From: DATAQC01 sp038238185
GTDB taxonomy: Bacteria > Actinomycetota > Acidimicrobiia > Acidimicrobiales > AC-14
Length of the DNA stretch: 64,000 bases
Reading direction: 5' to 3'
NCBI GenBank assembly: GCA_038238185.1
Contig: JBBRXY010000003.1
Span: 1-64,000, forward strand
The translations under genes and the position numbers were made by a program. Shown piece by piece: positions 6,928 through 16,570 of the stretch; position 1 is the stretch's first letter, and every line of letters starts with the position of its first letter. The notes below the pieces were generated by a model that saw nothing but the letters and a program-made list of their open reading frames with translations, was not told where the DNA came from and searched no databases.

Positions 6928-9921
6928 CTACAGGTCCGTAATGGACGAGGACGCCTTGGCATTGTCGGCGGCTTGCTTCAGCGAGTCCCTCGTCGAGGCA
7001 TTCACCGTCACCTCCACGCTCAGACGAAGGTGGCTGGCGCTCGTGTCGATGGCGTTAGCAATCTGCGTGATCAGGAGCCGCAGCGCGTCACGGTGAGCAC
7101 CGTCGTCGATGCTCGTGATCGTCGACACCTTCACCTGGAACTCTGCGGGAGCGATGCCGCCGCTCCCGACACCTCCGCCGCCTGCGGAGGCGGTCAGGGT
7201 GATGGTCGTGCCTGCATCCACCACGGAGCCGGCGGCCGGTAACTGCTGAACAATGTTCCCGCTCCCGGACGCGGCCACCACAAGGCCGGCGACCCTCATC
7301 GTGTTGGCGGCGGGATCGAGGCTCATACCAGAGACGTTGGGAACGACCACGGTCGTCGGGCCGCCGGGCTTGACCAGCCTGATCGAGGACGACTGGAGGT
7401 TGATCTCGCTCTCCGAGTGAGCGGTGTACGGGTTGCCCGATCCGTCAGCGAGGGCAAGATCGCCGGCCTGTACGGCTCCGAAGATCGCTCGGCGAAGCTC
7501 GGGCTCGCCGCCATGGAGGAGCGGGAGCCGGGGGGCATTCCAGAACGCATCGCGGATCTCCGACAGCGGCTTGCCGTAGTCGCTGCCCCGGAGCTGGTGA
7601 AGCAGGGCTTTGGCACTGAACTCACCCTGGCCGAACGCCTTGTCCTTGGCCTGGAGAGCGGCCCAGACGAGGTCGCCGTGCAGGGCGGTCTCGTTGTCGC
7701 CGTCGAGGCGGATCGTCTCCTCAGACCGAACTCCGGTGCTGTCCTCGCTCAGGTAGATGATGTGCTGGTAGGCAGCTCGGATCGCCTTGTCGAGCCGCTC
7801 CTTTGCCTCCTTCACCTCCTGTTCCGCCTTCTCCTTCATGTCGCTGTCGGTACGCACCGCGTCGAGGGTGGTGACTCGCCGGCGGGCCTCGTACTCACTG
7901 GCCAGGTTGCGAGCCTGGCCGCGCCGCTGGGTGTTGACGCAAACGAAGATCGCTGAGGAGGCCCAGGGTGCAGCCAGCTTGTCGTCACCGACACCGAGAG
8001 CAGCGCGAGCGGCCGCCCTGGTCTCCTGGTCAATCCCGTTCAGAAGGCTGAAGCGGCGGGGGTCGAGGATCACCAGGCGCACTTTGCGAGGCTCGTCCAA
8101 GCCCGCGGTGGCGAGGATCTCACGCAGCGTCCGCCCGTCGCTTTCGGGGGGCGTGGTCACCAGCACGGGAACGAACGGACTGGGCTTGGCCAACGCTTGC
8201 GCTCGCTCGGCCAGGACGGCGTCCCGATCAGTGTCGGAGACCATCGCCCGCTGGGCCTTGATGAGCATGTTGATGGTCTGGCGGGTGGAGAAGAAATGCC
8301 GGCTCTGCTGGCCGCCCTTGCCGGGCAGGCTGTCGAGAGTGACGAACCCGCCGTTGGGGTTCTGAAGCTCGGCGAACACCACGTCAGCATCGCTTGGTTG
8401 ATAGCTGACGTTCGGGACGAACGTGGCGGCCTGCAGCTCGGCCTCAGTCGCCCCCTGAAGGCCACGGGGGCGGGGGCTCACGGAGTAGAGGAACAGGGCC
8501 GTGCCAAGCCGCTCGGAGGCCCGTGGGTTGATCGAGGCGAACCCGTCGGTACGGGCGAGATCCCTCTCACGGGCCGTGCCCCGGCTGTCGGTGGTGTCGA
8601 CCACCTCCGTGCCGGCGATCTCTCGGTAGGACGACACGATCCGGTCGTCTTCGAGCAGCCCGGAGGTGAGAACAGCGTTCACCACGTCCGGGTTCGACAA
8701 GGGCAGGTCGCCAGGGCCGATGAGAGCAGGGACCCACTCGCCTGCCGCAGCCCGCCTCGTGTGGGCATAGACGGTGGTGGCGAAGATCTGGATGGTGGAC
8801 CGCACCCGCTGGAACCCTGTGTGCGCCGACCACTCGTGCTCCGCCAGGTCGATTAGCCCCGGGTGGAACGGGTAGCAACGGGCGACCGCCCTCCTGAACA
8901 CGTCCTCCTTGGCCCAGTCGAGCTTCCCGAACACGTCGGTCCGCCAGCGGTCACCCATCACCCCGAGGAACGCGCTGGCCGTCTCCGAGATGACTTCCGG
9001 GGTGGGATCACTGGTGAACAGGCGGCGGCGGATGATGTCGGCGAAATCTCCGCCCCCGGTCACCGCTGCGGTGCGGCCGTTGCGGATCAGAAGCCCGTTC
9101 AGCTCGTCTCGGGCCTCCTGGCTCGTCGGGCTCAACTGCATGCTGTCGCTGTCGGAGGCAATCATCACCATGACCACCACGCAGTTCTTCGCCTCGTTGG
9201 CGCAGTCCAGCAGCCCCCGCAAGAAAGCCAAGTCCTTCGACAGGAGGGCCTCGTCGGTGGCCGCCGCCACCCGGAGGTAGTCCATGACCTCATCGATCAG
9301 GATCAGGACGGGCCGTCCCGAGGACTCGATCGCCGCCTGGATCACGTCCTTGTTGGTGGAATTGATTCGCTGTCGGTACTGCTCGAACTTCGCTCCGTCC
9401 CTCCCAACAAGTCGCCACAGGCACCGCTCACCCAGGGTTACCGCCGGGCCGTCAACCGAGACATCCGGCTGGCCGGGGGTCATGTTGTCGCAACTGAGGA
9501 CCACGCACAGGGGATCCTCAAGGTCGGGGCTGACGGTCCAGGTACCAGCGAGCGCAGTGGCGGAAGCCATCGCCCTGCGCCCGATCTCGGTCTTCGTGAA
9601 CTCGGCAGTGTGAGCCGCCAGGTGCCACATGCCCACCAGGCCGTGGCTCTTCCCCCCACCCATGCCCTGGTCGAGCCGCCACACCGCCTTGGCCTGCTCG
9701 GAGCCCTTCCCGGCAACACCGAGGCGAACCGCGATCTTGCCCATCAGGTCCACCAGGTCAGCGGTGGGGTGGGTGATGTCGCCGTAGTAGCTGGCGTCGG
9801 AGTACGGGACCGAGCCCTTGACGGCATTGAACAACGACATCTGCACGTCGTCGATCTGGCCCGCTCCGGACGCGACCTCGTCGCGCAGACTGACCGCTTC
9901 CCACCATGGCGTCAGTGTCAT
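6928..9921 (-). CDS. DUF499 ATPase with C-terminal PASTA domain
   Basis: 997-residue P-loop ATPase of the DUF499 family. Walker A is GMGGGKS (about 86-92) and Walker B is LILIDE (about 206-211), preceded by CVVLSCDN. The family is found in predicted phage-defence or DNA-modification operons with DUF1156 methylases and helicases. About residues 855-912 form a PASTA-like domain: VPNVSGMSLDPAANTMRVAG, then NIVQQLPAAGSVVDAG and TTITLTAS. PASTA repeats normally sit outside the cell on PknB kinases and penicillin-binding proteins; there is no membrane segment here. A further 75 residues follow it. ATG 9921 is one base after the methylase stop, so the gene is the last of a coupled three-gene operon. 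Confidence 0.85.
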   Translation of the reverse strand: MTLTPWWEAVSLRDEVASGAGQIDDVQMSLFNAVKGSVPYSDASYYGDITHPTADLVDLMGKIAVRLGVAGKGSEQAKAVWRLDQGMGGGKSHGLVGMWHLAAHTAEFTKTEIGRRAMASATALAGTWTVSPDLEDPLCVVLSCDNMTPGQPDVSVDGPAVTLGERCLWRLVGRDGAKFEQYRQRINSTNKDVIQAAIESSGRPVLILIDEVMDYLRVAAATDEALLSKDLAFLRGLLDCANEAKNCVVVMVMIASDSDSMQLSPTSQEARDELNGLLIRNGRTAAVTGGGDFADIIRRRLFTSDPTPEVISETASAFLGVMGDRWRTDVFGKLDWAKEDVFRRAVARCYPFHPGLIDLAEHEWSAHTGFQRVRSTIQIFATTVYAHTRRAAAGEWVPALIGPGDLPLSNPDVVNAVLTSGLLEDDRIVSSYREIAGTEVVDTTDSRGTARERDLARTDGFASINPRASERLGTALFLYSVSPRPRGLQGATEAELQAATFVPNVSYQPSDADVVFAELQNPNGGFVTLDSLPGKGGQQSRHFFSTRQTINMLIKAQRAMVSDTDRDAVLAERAQALAKPSPFVPVLVTTPPESDGRTLREILATAGLDEPRKVRLVILDPRRFSLLNGIDQETRAAARAALGVGDDKLAAPWASSAIFVCVNTQRRGQARNLASEYEARRRVTTLDAVRTDSDMKEKAEQEVKEAKERLDKAIRAAYQHIIYLSEDSTGVRSEETIRLDGDNETALHGDLVWAALQAKDKAFGQGEFSAKALLHQLRGSDYGKPLSEIRDAFWNAPRLPLLHGGEPELRRAIFGAVQAGDLALADGSGNPYTAHSESEINLQSSSIRLVKPGGPTTVVVPNVSGMSLDPAANTMRVAGLVVAASGSGNIVQQLPAAGSVVDAGTTITLTASAGGGGVGSGGIAPAEFQVKVSTITSIDDGAHRDALRLLITQIANAIDTSASHLRLSVEVTVNASTRDSLKQAADNAKASSSITDL

Positions 9922-9922
9922 T

Positions 9923-12664
9923 TCAGCTATCTCCGAACGTCAGACTGCCCTGCGCCGAGCGGACCTCGGCGGCTTTGTCTTCTCGATCACGAGCGACGGC
10001 AAGGTTGCGCGTGCTCGACACCACTGCTTGGCGGTTCCGTACCAGGTACGTCCATGCCTCGCCGTCACGGTCAGCCTCGGGGACCGCGTCCGAGAGGGCG
10101 TGAACCGCAGCCCAGACGTATGGATCCTCGATCTTGTCGGCTGCAATGAGTACCTCGGCGGACCGAGCGAGGCTCTTGCCTTCGGCGACCATGGCCAGCG
10201 CAACATCGAAAACCGGCGTCGTTGGGTCGATATCGTCGGTGGCGAGGGGAGACTCAGAGCCATTTGCGAGGCGGACGCCCTTGCCGTCCTTCACGAGGAG
10301 GCCAACGGTGGCCTCGTCATCTAGGTCGGCAGCAAGGCGCTGCCATCTGGCTTCAGAGCCAGGGGTGATGGATCTTCCGAACACCCTGGCCCAGAACAGC
10401 GCGAAGCGAGTCCGCTCATCGAACGTCCCAAGCGGGAGGTCATCGATCCTGATGTCTGCCGCCTCCTGCACCATCTGCCGCGCCAACGGGAGGTACCGGT
10501 CGAGGGCGACCGGGTTTCCCATCTTGTCCAGCACAGCCGAGTAGCGCCCGACCACCTCCATCGCTGGCCCGGCCGAGGCCATCAACTGGTCAGTGAGTGC
10601 AAGGCCGGCGGCGTCCCACAGCGGCAACCTGCCCCGGATCTCCCTACGGACCTCGGCATCTACCTCCGCCACCCGGCCGGGCTGCCGGCCCTCTGGTGCT
10701 GGGCGGCAGGCGAGGGTGAGGGTGGTCTCGATGTTGGCCGATCCCGCCTTGCCACCTTTCTCGGTCCGTGCCGGCCACGACCCCGTGAGCGTGAGCCCGG
10801 CAGCGTTGATCGAGGTGAGTAGGCGGTGCCAAACCTCCGGATCACCGTGGCCGAAGACGATGGTGACAACGCCATCCTTCTTCACCTTCAGCCTTGCCTG
10901 AGTGAACCCAGCGGTGATGCACCGGTCGTAGTGATCGTCCGTGCGAGGGTCGCTCACTGCCTTGCCGCCGCGCTTGACGATCGCCTCCTCGTCCTTTTCT
11001 TGGACGCCCAGGGCGTGCGAAGTTATCCCGAAGTCCGGATTCGAATTCGTCAAGGCCCGCTTCAGCCACACGAAGAAGAGGTCGGACGCGTCCGAGTAAT
11101 CGATCATCCCGTCGTAGGGCGGGTCGGTAACGACCGCGTCCAGCGTGCCGTCTCGCATTGGCAGTGCCGCAGCCGAACCGCGACGCAGCACGGCTGCTCG
11201 TCCACCGGACACCGGAACAACCAATGCCCGGAGCGTTGAGAGCGTTCGTGTGCAGATGGAGCCCCATGTTCCGGCGGCCGTAGTACCGATCCCGGCCTCG
11301 AAGTAGTCGTAGGAGAATGCAACACTCGCCTCGTTGACGAACATGTCTTTAGCTCCCGTCGGACGGCCGTCCCGATAGATCTCTAGGTGGGCTCCGCGGG
11401 TAGATCGCCGCATCTTCCTGACGAGCGCCGACGCTGCGTATCCCGTCAAGGCGGCGGCGTAGTCGCTCGACTGACTCCCCGCCACCTCCAGGTAGAAGGC
11501 ATCGACAATGCGGCAGAGCCGTACAAATCCGAGAGTCTGCCGATCGTTACAAAACGAACCGTAGGTTTGGTACCCGTACTTGGAGGGACGGACAGTGTCG
11601 TTGTTCCCCGGCGGCACACGCTCGTCCGGCACCGCCGGTACGCCGGTAGCGAAGGGGCGCTCATTCATCAGAGCGACCGACGCCGAGGCGATGGCCGTGC
11701 GCTCGGCTTCGGTCGGCTCCCGAAATAGCTTTCCCATTTCGGCATCGAGATCAGCCGCAAGAAGGAGCGCATCTTCTGCGAGCCCGTCATTCATCAGCCG
11801 GGCATGAACGTCCTTGCCGTGAACGTGGGCGCAGAAGGGACAGACGGCGGCCTTCCCGCGCTTGCCGCCAACCTCGACCATAGTGGGCTGACCAGCCGGC
11901 GGACCATCGTGAACCTCGACAATGAAGGCGTCCGCCTCGGCGTCGGCCACGATTCGATAGGACTGGCCTGGATCGTGCTTCTTCGCCACCGGGGGTCGAA
12001 GCGCAAGGCTCCCGGTCAGAGGAAACCGACGACCGCAGTTCTGGCAGGGAAGCGTCACGGCCCAGACATAGCCCCAAGGACGCCCGCCGTTGACGGCCGG
12101 GTAAAACTCGTCCATAGCTGACTCGAAGCGTTGTCCGATCAGATCGAGAACGAACTCAACGTCCCGCAGCAGCCGGGGCGTGCCCCAGTGCTCACTTGTC
12201 GCGCCGTCATAGCCCTCGAATAGGAGGCTGGGTTCGTTGTTCCAGTCGCGGAGCGGGTAGTCAGCCAACAGGGTGCCCGCCAGTGTGGCCACAGGCGAAT
12301 AGTCGATACCCCACGCCTTGACGCCCAGCCGTGCCGCCTCCAGCGGGATCATCGCCCGGCCGGAGTAGGGATCGAGCATTGTCACTCCGTCCGGGTAGCT
12401 CGCCTTCAGCTCGGCAAGTAGCTCTGCGTGGGCGGCATCGCGTCCGGTTAGAGCCTTACGAACCAGAGCTTGGAGTCGCTGCTGCTCTGTCGGGTCGTCT
12501 GGCCAAGGCAGAAGAGAACAGACCACGGCTGCCTTCGCCTGAGCCAGCGGCCGAGCAGCAAACCAGGTGAAGAGCGCCTTCTCCGCGTTTCCAGAGCCCC
12601 ACCCGGAGACAGTGTTCTCGGACACCTCCTGGCACGGGAACCATCGCTCGATCATCCGCGTCAT
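9923..12664 (-). CDS. DUF1156 DNA adenine methylase
   Basis: 913-residue predicted adenine-specific DNA methyltransferase. The N-terminus is the DUF1156 signature (ERWFPCQEVSENTVSG, then FTWFAARPLAQAKA). The AdoMet-binding motif is LDPYSGRAMIPLEAARLG (about 97-114), a zinc ribbon uses CQNC (about 206) and CPFC (about 271), and the catalytic DPPY is near 513 (VVTDPPYDGMIDYSD). The start is ATG 12664, which overlaps the helicase stop by ATGA. The frame is open to 12994, but that extension is helicase sequence read out of frame. Probably marks host DNA while the helicase and DUF499 partners act on unmodified DNA; that division of labour is inference. Confidence 0.88.
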   Translation of the reverse strand: MTRMIERWFPCQEVSENTVSGWGSGNAEKALFTWFAARPLAQAKAAVVCSLLPWPDDPTEQQRLQALVRKALTGRDAAHAELLAELKASYPDGVTMLDPYSGRAMIPLEAARLGVKAWGIDYSPVATLAGTLLADYPLRDWNNEPSLLFEGYDGATSEHWGTPRLLRDVEFVLDLIGQRFESAMDEFYPAVNGGRPWGYVWAVTLPCQNCGRRFPLTGSLALRPPVAKKHDPGQSYRIVADAEADAFIVEVHDGPPAGQPTMVEVGGKRGKAAVCPFCAHVHGKDVHARLMNDGLAEDALLLAADLDAEMGKLFREPTEAERTAIASASVALMNERPFATGVPAVPDERVPPGNNDTVRPSKYGYQTYGSFCNDRQTLGFVRLCRIVDAFYLEVAGSQSSDYAAALTGYAASALVRKMRRSTRGAHLEIYRDGRPTGAKDMFVNEASVAFSYDYFEAGIGTTAAGTWGSICTRTLSTLRALVVPVSGGRAAVLRRGSAAALPMRDGTLDAVVTDPPYDGMIDYSDASDLFFVWLKRALTNSNPDFGITSHALGVQEKDEEAIVKRGGKAVSDPRTDDHYDRCITAGFTQARLKVKKDGVVTIVFGHGDPEVWHRLLTSINAAGLTLTGSWPARTEKGGKAGSANIETTLTLACRPAPEGRQPGRVAEVDAEVRREIRGRLPLWDAAGLALTDQLMASAGPAMEVVGRYSAVLDKMGNPVALDRYLPLARQMVQEAADIRIDDLPLGTFDERTRFALFWARVFGRSITPGSEARWQRLAADLDDEATVGLLVKDGKGVRLANGSESPLATDDIDPTTPVFDVALAMVAEGKSLARSAEVLIAADKIEDPYVWAAVHALSDAVPEADRDGEAWTYLVRNRQAVVSSTRNLAVARDREDKAAEVRSAQGSLTFGDS

Positions 12665-15600
12665 ACCGTCACCCCCGCCCTGGCTGCAGAGAGCGCGGAG
12701 CCCGGGATTCGCACCAGCGCAACGTCCTTCGTCGCGCCGTCGAACACCAAGGCTGGGTCGCGCCAGGCATGGAACAGAGTCCCGCGTCCGTCGTGGCACT
12801 GGTCCACCACGTAGAGCCAGTAGTTCTCGCCCAACAGGCCAGCCTTTAGAACTTCTTCGCCGGTCATCGAGACGCCATTGCTGGCCGCCGAGTCCCAGAC
12901 ACCCTTCACCTCGACGCACCGCTGCTCGCGCCCCCTCGTGGCCTCCATGTCGTAGCCGAGATACTTCTCGCCATGACGATCGGCGACACCCCAACCGTCC
13001 TCGGAGAGCAAGCGGACGACATGGGCCATGGCGATCACCTCGCTGTCCTTCTCCTTCGGGTCAGCCGGGATGCCGGTGCCGCGGACGTGAACCCACCCAA
13101 CCCGTGCTAGCTCCTGGTTGGAGATCGTCACGGCCTTGTCGAGTTCGTTGATCCGCCCCGCAACCGCTCGCTCGATCCCAGCCCGGGTAGCGAGACGTTC
13201 GTCACGCTCGACGATGTGGTCAGTCAGGTCGTTCGGGAGCTGTTGAAGCTGCGTGCGCGACTCGGCCAGCCAGGTGGTCAGCGCCTGCCTCCGAGTATCG
13301 AGATCCTTTTGGAGCGCAACGTTGGCCGCTGTTTCCGCATGCGTGACTCTCGCCGGGTGGGGAGTCTTGGCCGCCAGGTCGCCAGCGACAAGGTTGGCAA
13401 GCATTTCCCACTTCACGGTGCGGGCTCCCGTGTCGTCCACCCGGACGAGGTAGGACCAGCGGGTATTGCGCCGACCCGCCCCCTCGACAATGGGCACCTC
13501 GAAAACGAACAGGTCGTAGTCCGTGACGGAGTTGGGGTCGTTGAGGCGGCCACCCTGGTAGAGCGCCGGCCGCAGGGTCTCGCTGGCAGCGGCCGCAAGG
13601 GCGGAGAACGTCGGTTCACCTGGGCCGAGGATGACGGCGCGTCCGGCTTCGCCGCTACCAGAAGCCAGGGCATCTCGTTTGGCCATGCCGCTCGTGGCCA
13701 CGAGTGTGGGCGAGCCCGGGAACTCCGGAGGGAGTACGAGGCTGCGGCCCCACAGGTGCCACAGCCCTTGGTCGGCCATGGCTGACCGGGCCATGTCGAT
13801 GAGCCCGGCCCGGAAGATGCGAGCCAGGAACCATTCGACGATGTCGGGGTTGATCCGCTCCAGCCGCTCGTGGTGAAGCGAGGAGATGGCCTTCGCCACG
13901 TCGACACGAGAGGACAACTGGTCCTCCTCCCGACGGGCAGCATCGTGAATCTGGCGGAGGCGTTCCTTGGTTATCGACCGGATCGCCAAGGTTGCAGCAT
14001 CGCCAGCGTTCCCACCCTGGTAGGTCTTGGCCAGGAACTTCTCGATGTCGTCGATGCCAGCTTCCGAAAGGGCCGTCTCCGCCACCAGGCTGAGAGAGTC
14101 AAACATCTTCCCGCCAAGCTCGTTGGCTGCTGCGCAGAGGTTCTCCAGAAGCCGGAGATGGGCGTCACCCTCGCGGGTTCCGGTGGCGACGAGGTTGTAC
14201 AGCTTCACGGTCTCGGTCTGGCCGATCCGGTGGATCCTCCCCATTCTCTGTTCCAACCGCACGAGGGACCACGGGATGTCCCAGTTCACGAGGACGTGAG
14301 CGGTCTGGAGGTCGATGCCTTCGTTGCCAGCATCAGTCGAGACGATGATCTGGAACTGGAGCGACTCGAATTCAGCCCGCACCTGGTCGCGTATGTGGTG
14401 CGGGTCCCGTCCCGAGTAGCGCCTGGCTGTGAAGCCAGCAGCAGCCAGCCTTCCGACAAGCCAGTCCGCCGTGTCGGCATACTCCGTGAAGACGACGGCC
14501 TGCTCCCCGTTCCCCGGAGCAATGCCGTTGTCCGCCAGGCATTCGTTCATCAACCGAGGCCACTTCGAGATCGGCCTCGTGTCGTCGGCCAGGTGGGCAT
14601 CCAACCGAGTCAGCAACTCGCCGATGGCCTTCTTCTCCTCGCGGGAGGCTCCCGATCCAGCGTGGATGACCTCGCTCTCATCCCGCTCGGCGTCGTCGGC
14701 CTCCCAGGGATCCCCCTCGGTCGAGCCGTCGGGTGTGCCCGGTGCCCAGGTGCCGATCCCGTCCCTGCGCCGACGAAGTGTCTCGGCCAGGGAGTAGAGG
14801 GCGGAGGCAGAACGCTTGCCGTAGACCATCTTGGCGAGGCCAGCGGCCGTGCCCGGGAAGTGGGAGTCGACGAGGTCGAGTGCCTCGACATAGAAGGCGC
14901 GCTCGGTCACATTCAGGGCAACGTTGAGGTTAAAGGCCCGCCGTGGCTTAAAGAGGGCGGTCTGTCCGTCGTAGTCGACCAGCTCCTCCTTCATTCGGCG
15001 AAGGAAGTGCAGGGACCCTGGGCGGAGCGACGTGGTGGGCTGCTCGCCGTTGAGCTGGTCCTTGTCGACAGGCGGGTAGACCGAAGGATCGACCAGGTGC
15101 ATAAGTGCTCGGAACAGCCACTCCTTCCCCCGGTGCGGCGTGGCGGTCATGAGCAGCACGCGGGGCGTCTTGCGAGCCAAGGTGAGCCCGACTCGATGCC
15201 ACTGGCCGGCGCTCGGCGTCATCCGGTGGGCCTCATCAAACACGACCGCATCCCAACCCGCCCTGTCGGGGTCGATGGCTTCGAGCACCGATGGGTTCAT
15301 GCCGGCGAGTTCCAGGGAGACAACCCACATGTCGTGGCCAATGGCGACGGCGTGCTCGCGAACGGTGTCGGCGGTGATCTGCCTGAGACCCCCTGGCCCG
15401 CCGAAGAACCGCTCGAAGTCCTGCTGCCACTTCGACACGAGATGAGCGGGGCAGACGATCAGGGCACGCTTCACGAAACCGCCAGCCTGCATCTCCCGCA
15501 GCCAGAGGCCCGCCATGATCGTCTTGCCGGTTCCCGGCTCGTCAGCTAGCAAGAACCTCAGCACGGGCTGCGGCAGCATCGCCCCGTAAACCGCTCGGTT

Positions 15601-15900
15601 CTGATGCACGTACGGCACCAGCGGGGAGGACGCCAGTGCTGAGACTCTCCCATCGGTTGCGGCACGGGTCATCCACTGCGACCACAGTGCGGCAAGGACG
15701 GAAGCGGGGTCGGCGTTCCCGTCCTCTGTGAGCATCTCGATCTTCTCGACGGCAGCCTGATCGAGCGTCACCGGGCGGACTGCACCGGCATCGACGACAT
15801 AGAGGCGAAGCCCGCCGTCCGCCTGCGGCATGACTCCGTCAACGACTACGTAACGGCTCTCGCCTGGAAGTCGGACCTGCTGGCCGGGCTCGATGTTCAT
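12661..15900 (-). CDS. SNF2-type helicase with C-terminal DUF3883
   Basis: 1079-residue superfamily 2 DNA translocase. Motif I is LADEPGTGKTIMAGL (about 118-132), motif II FDEAHRM (about 221), motif III LLMTATPHRG, motif VI QRMGRIHRIGQT (about 550). The last 100 residues (from about 980) are a DUF3883-like module with GYDMEATRG and CVEVKG, related to PD-(D/E)xK nuclease folds, so the protein may cut as well as translocate. Start ATG 15900 (MNIEPGQQVRLPGESRYVVV) is chosen because the residues before it, to 16044, are low-complexity Arg/Pro/Gly. First gene of the defence-type operon; no strong promoter is evident upstream. Confidence 0.88.
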   Translation of the reverse strand: MNIEPGQQVRLPGESRYVVVDGVMPQADGGLRLYVVDAGAVRPVTLDQAAVEKIEMLTEDGNADPASVLAALWSQWMTRAATDGRVSALASSPLVPYVHQNRAVYGAMLPQPVLRFLLADEPGTGKTIMAGLWLREMQAGGFVKRALIVCPAHLVSKWQQDFERFFGGPGGLRQITADTVREHAVAIGHDMWVVSLELAGMNPSVLEAIDPDRAGWDAVVFDEAHRMTPSAGQWHRVGLTLARKTPRVLLMTATPHRGKEWLFRALMHLVDPSVYPPVDKDQLNGEQPTTSLRPGSLHFLRRMKEELVDYDGQTALFKPRRAFNLNVALNVTERAFYVEALDLVDSHFPGTAAGLAKMVYGKRSASALYSLAETLRRRRDGIGTWAPGTPDGSTEGDPWEADDAERDESEVIHAGSGASREEKKAIGELLTRLDAHLADDTRPISKWPRLMNECLADNGIAPGNGEQAVVFTEYADTADWLVGRLAAAGFTARRYSGRDPHHIRDQVRAEFESLQFQIIVSTDAGNEGIDLQTAHVLVNWDIPWSLVRLEQRMGRIHRIGQTETVKLYNLVATGTREGDAHLRLLENLCAAANELGGKMFDSLSLVAETALSEAGIDDIEKFLAKTYQGGNAGDAATLAIRSITKERLRQIHDAARREEDQLSSRVDVAKAISSLHHERLERINPDIVEWFLARIFRAGLIDMARSAMADQGLWHLWGRSLVLPPEFPGSPTLVATSGMAKRDALASGSGEAGRAVILGPGEPTFSALAAAASETLRPALYQGGRLNDPNSVTDYDLFVFEVPIVEGAGRRNTRWSYLVRVDDTGARTVKWEMLANLVAGDLAAKTPHPARVTHAETAANVALQKDLDTRRQALTTWLAESRTQLQQLPNDLTDHIVERDERLATRAGIERAVAGRINELDKAVTISNQELARVGWVHVRGTGIPADPKEKDSEVIAMAHVVRLLSEDGWGVADRHGEKYLGYDMEATRGREQRCVEVKGVWDSAASNGVSMTGEEVLKAGLLGENYWLYVVDQCHDGRGTLFHAWRDPALVFDGATKDVALVRIPGSALSAARAGVTV

Positions 15901-16570
15901 GCCCCGGTCCGAGCTGCCACGCCACGGCGGCCTTCCTCGCCGCGGTGCGAGGAGGGCACGAGGTCTCGATCGGTCCTTGGGCTTGCCTTGATCACCATGT
16001 CCGCCTCCCACCATGCCGCATCCGAACAGGCCCGGTCGGGGCAATCGTAGGGCGGCCTCGCGCCCAGGACTCGATAGCGACTACACCTTCAACAAGTCGG
16101 TCGGCAGGAAGCTGAGCGAAAGCCCCTTCCCCGCTCTCCTGAGCCAGCGGCTCCGGCCGTAGTCAGGCGACCTGCACCTCCACGCTGAATGGAAGTGCCC
16201 AGACAGGTCCCTTGTCCTCCGAGCCTGGTGAAACTCGGTGTGTTAAGCGGCACCTCGGATATGAGCGGGGTCATGTTGCCCCGGCCAGGTTTCCGCTAGC
16301 GAGAGTTGCCGATGAACCGCGCGTCGGTCACAGCGAGTAGCGGCGCACTATGGGCCCGCGTTCTGCTCGGATGTGCGGGTCCTGGGTGAGTGCCGAACAT
16401 CAGGCAGATATGTATTCGCCCCGTCGCCTCGATTCAACTGCGAGTGCTTGCGATCGCGAGCGTCACCTACCTGCACTTACACATGAGGGCTACCGAGACC
16501 ACGACCATTTGGCTCACGGTCGCGTCTGTCGCTTCAGCCGGGAGGGACGGTGACTGGTCCCCGGCGCTTG
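15901..16570. other. intergenic stretch, presumed promoter of the helicase operon
   Basis: 670 bp between the helicase start and the 3' end of the solo methyltransferase, both on the minus strand. I see no frame with protein-like character, no RNA gene and no clear repeat. The helicase operon promoter should lie here. Confidence 0.35.

Noticed and set aside
12665..12994. N-terminal extension of the DUF1156 methylase frame
   Set aside because: The extension is helicase sequence read in another frame; the ATGA overlap at 12661-12664 gives the true start.
13870..15549. Long open frame on the plus strand, over 500 codons
   Set aside because: It lies antisense to the helicase gene, whose motifs and operon position are clear. 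Long antisense frames are common at this GC content. The same reasoning removes frames at 86-829 (minus), 8863-10149, 45228-47631, 47951-49837, 55214-56977 and 58506-60080.
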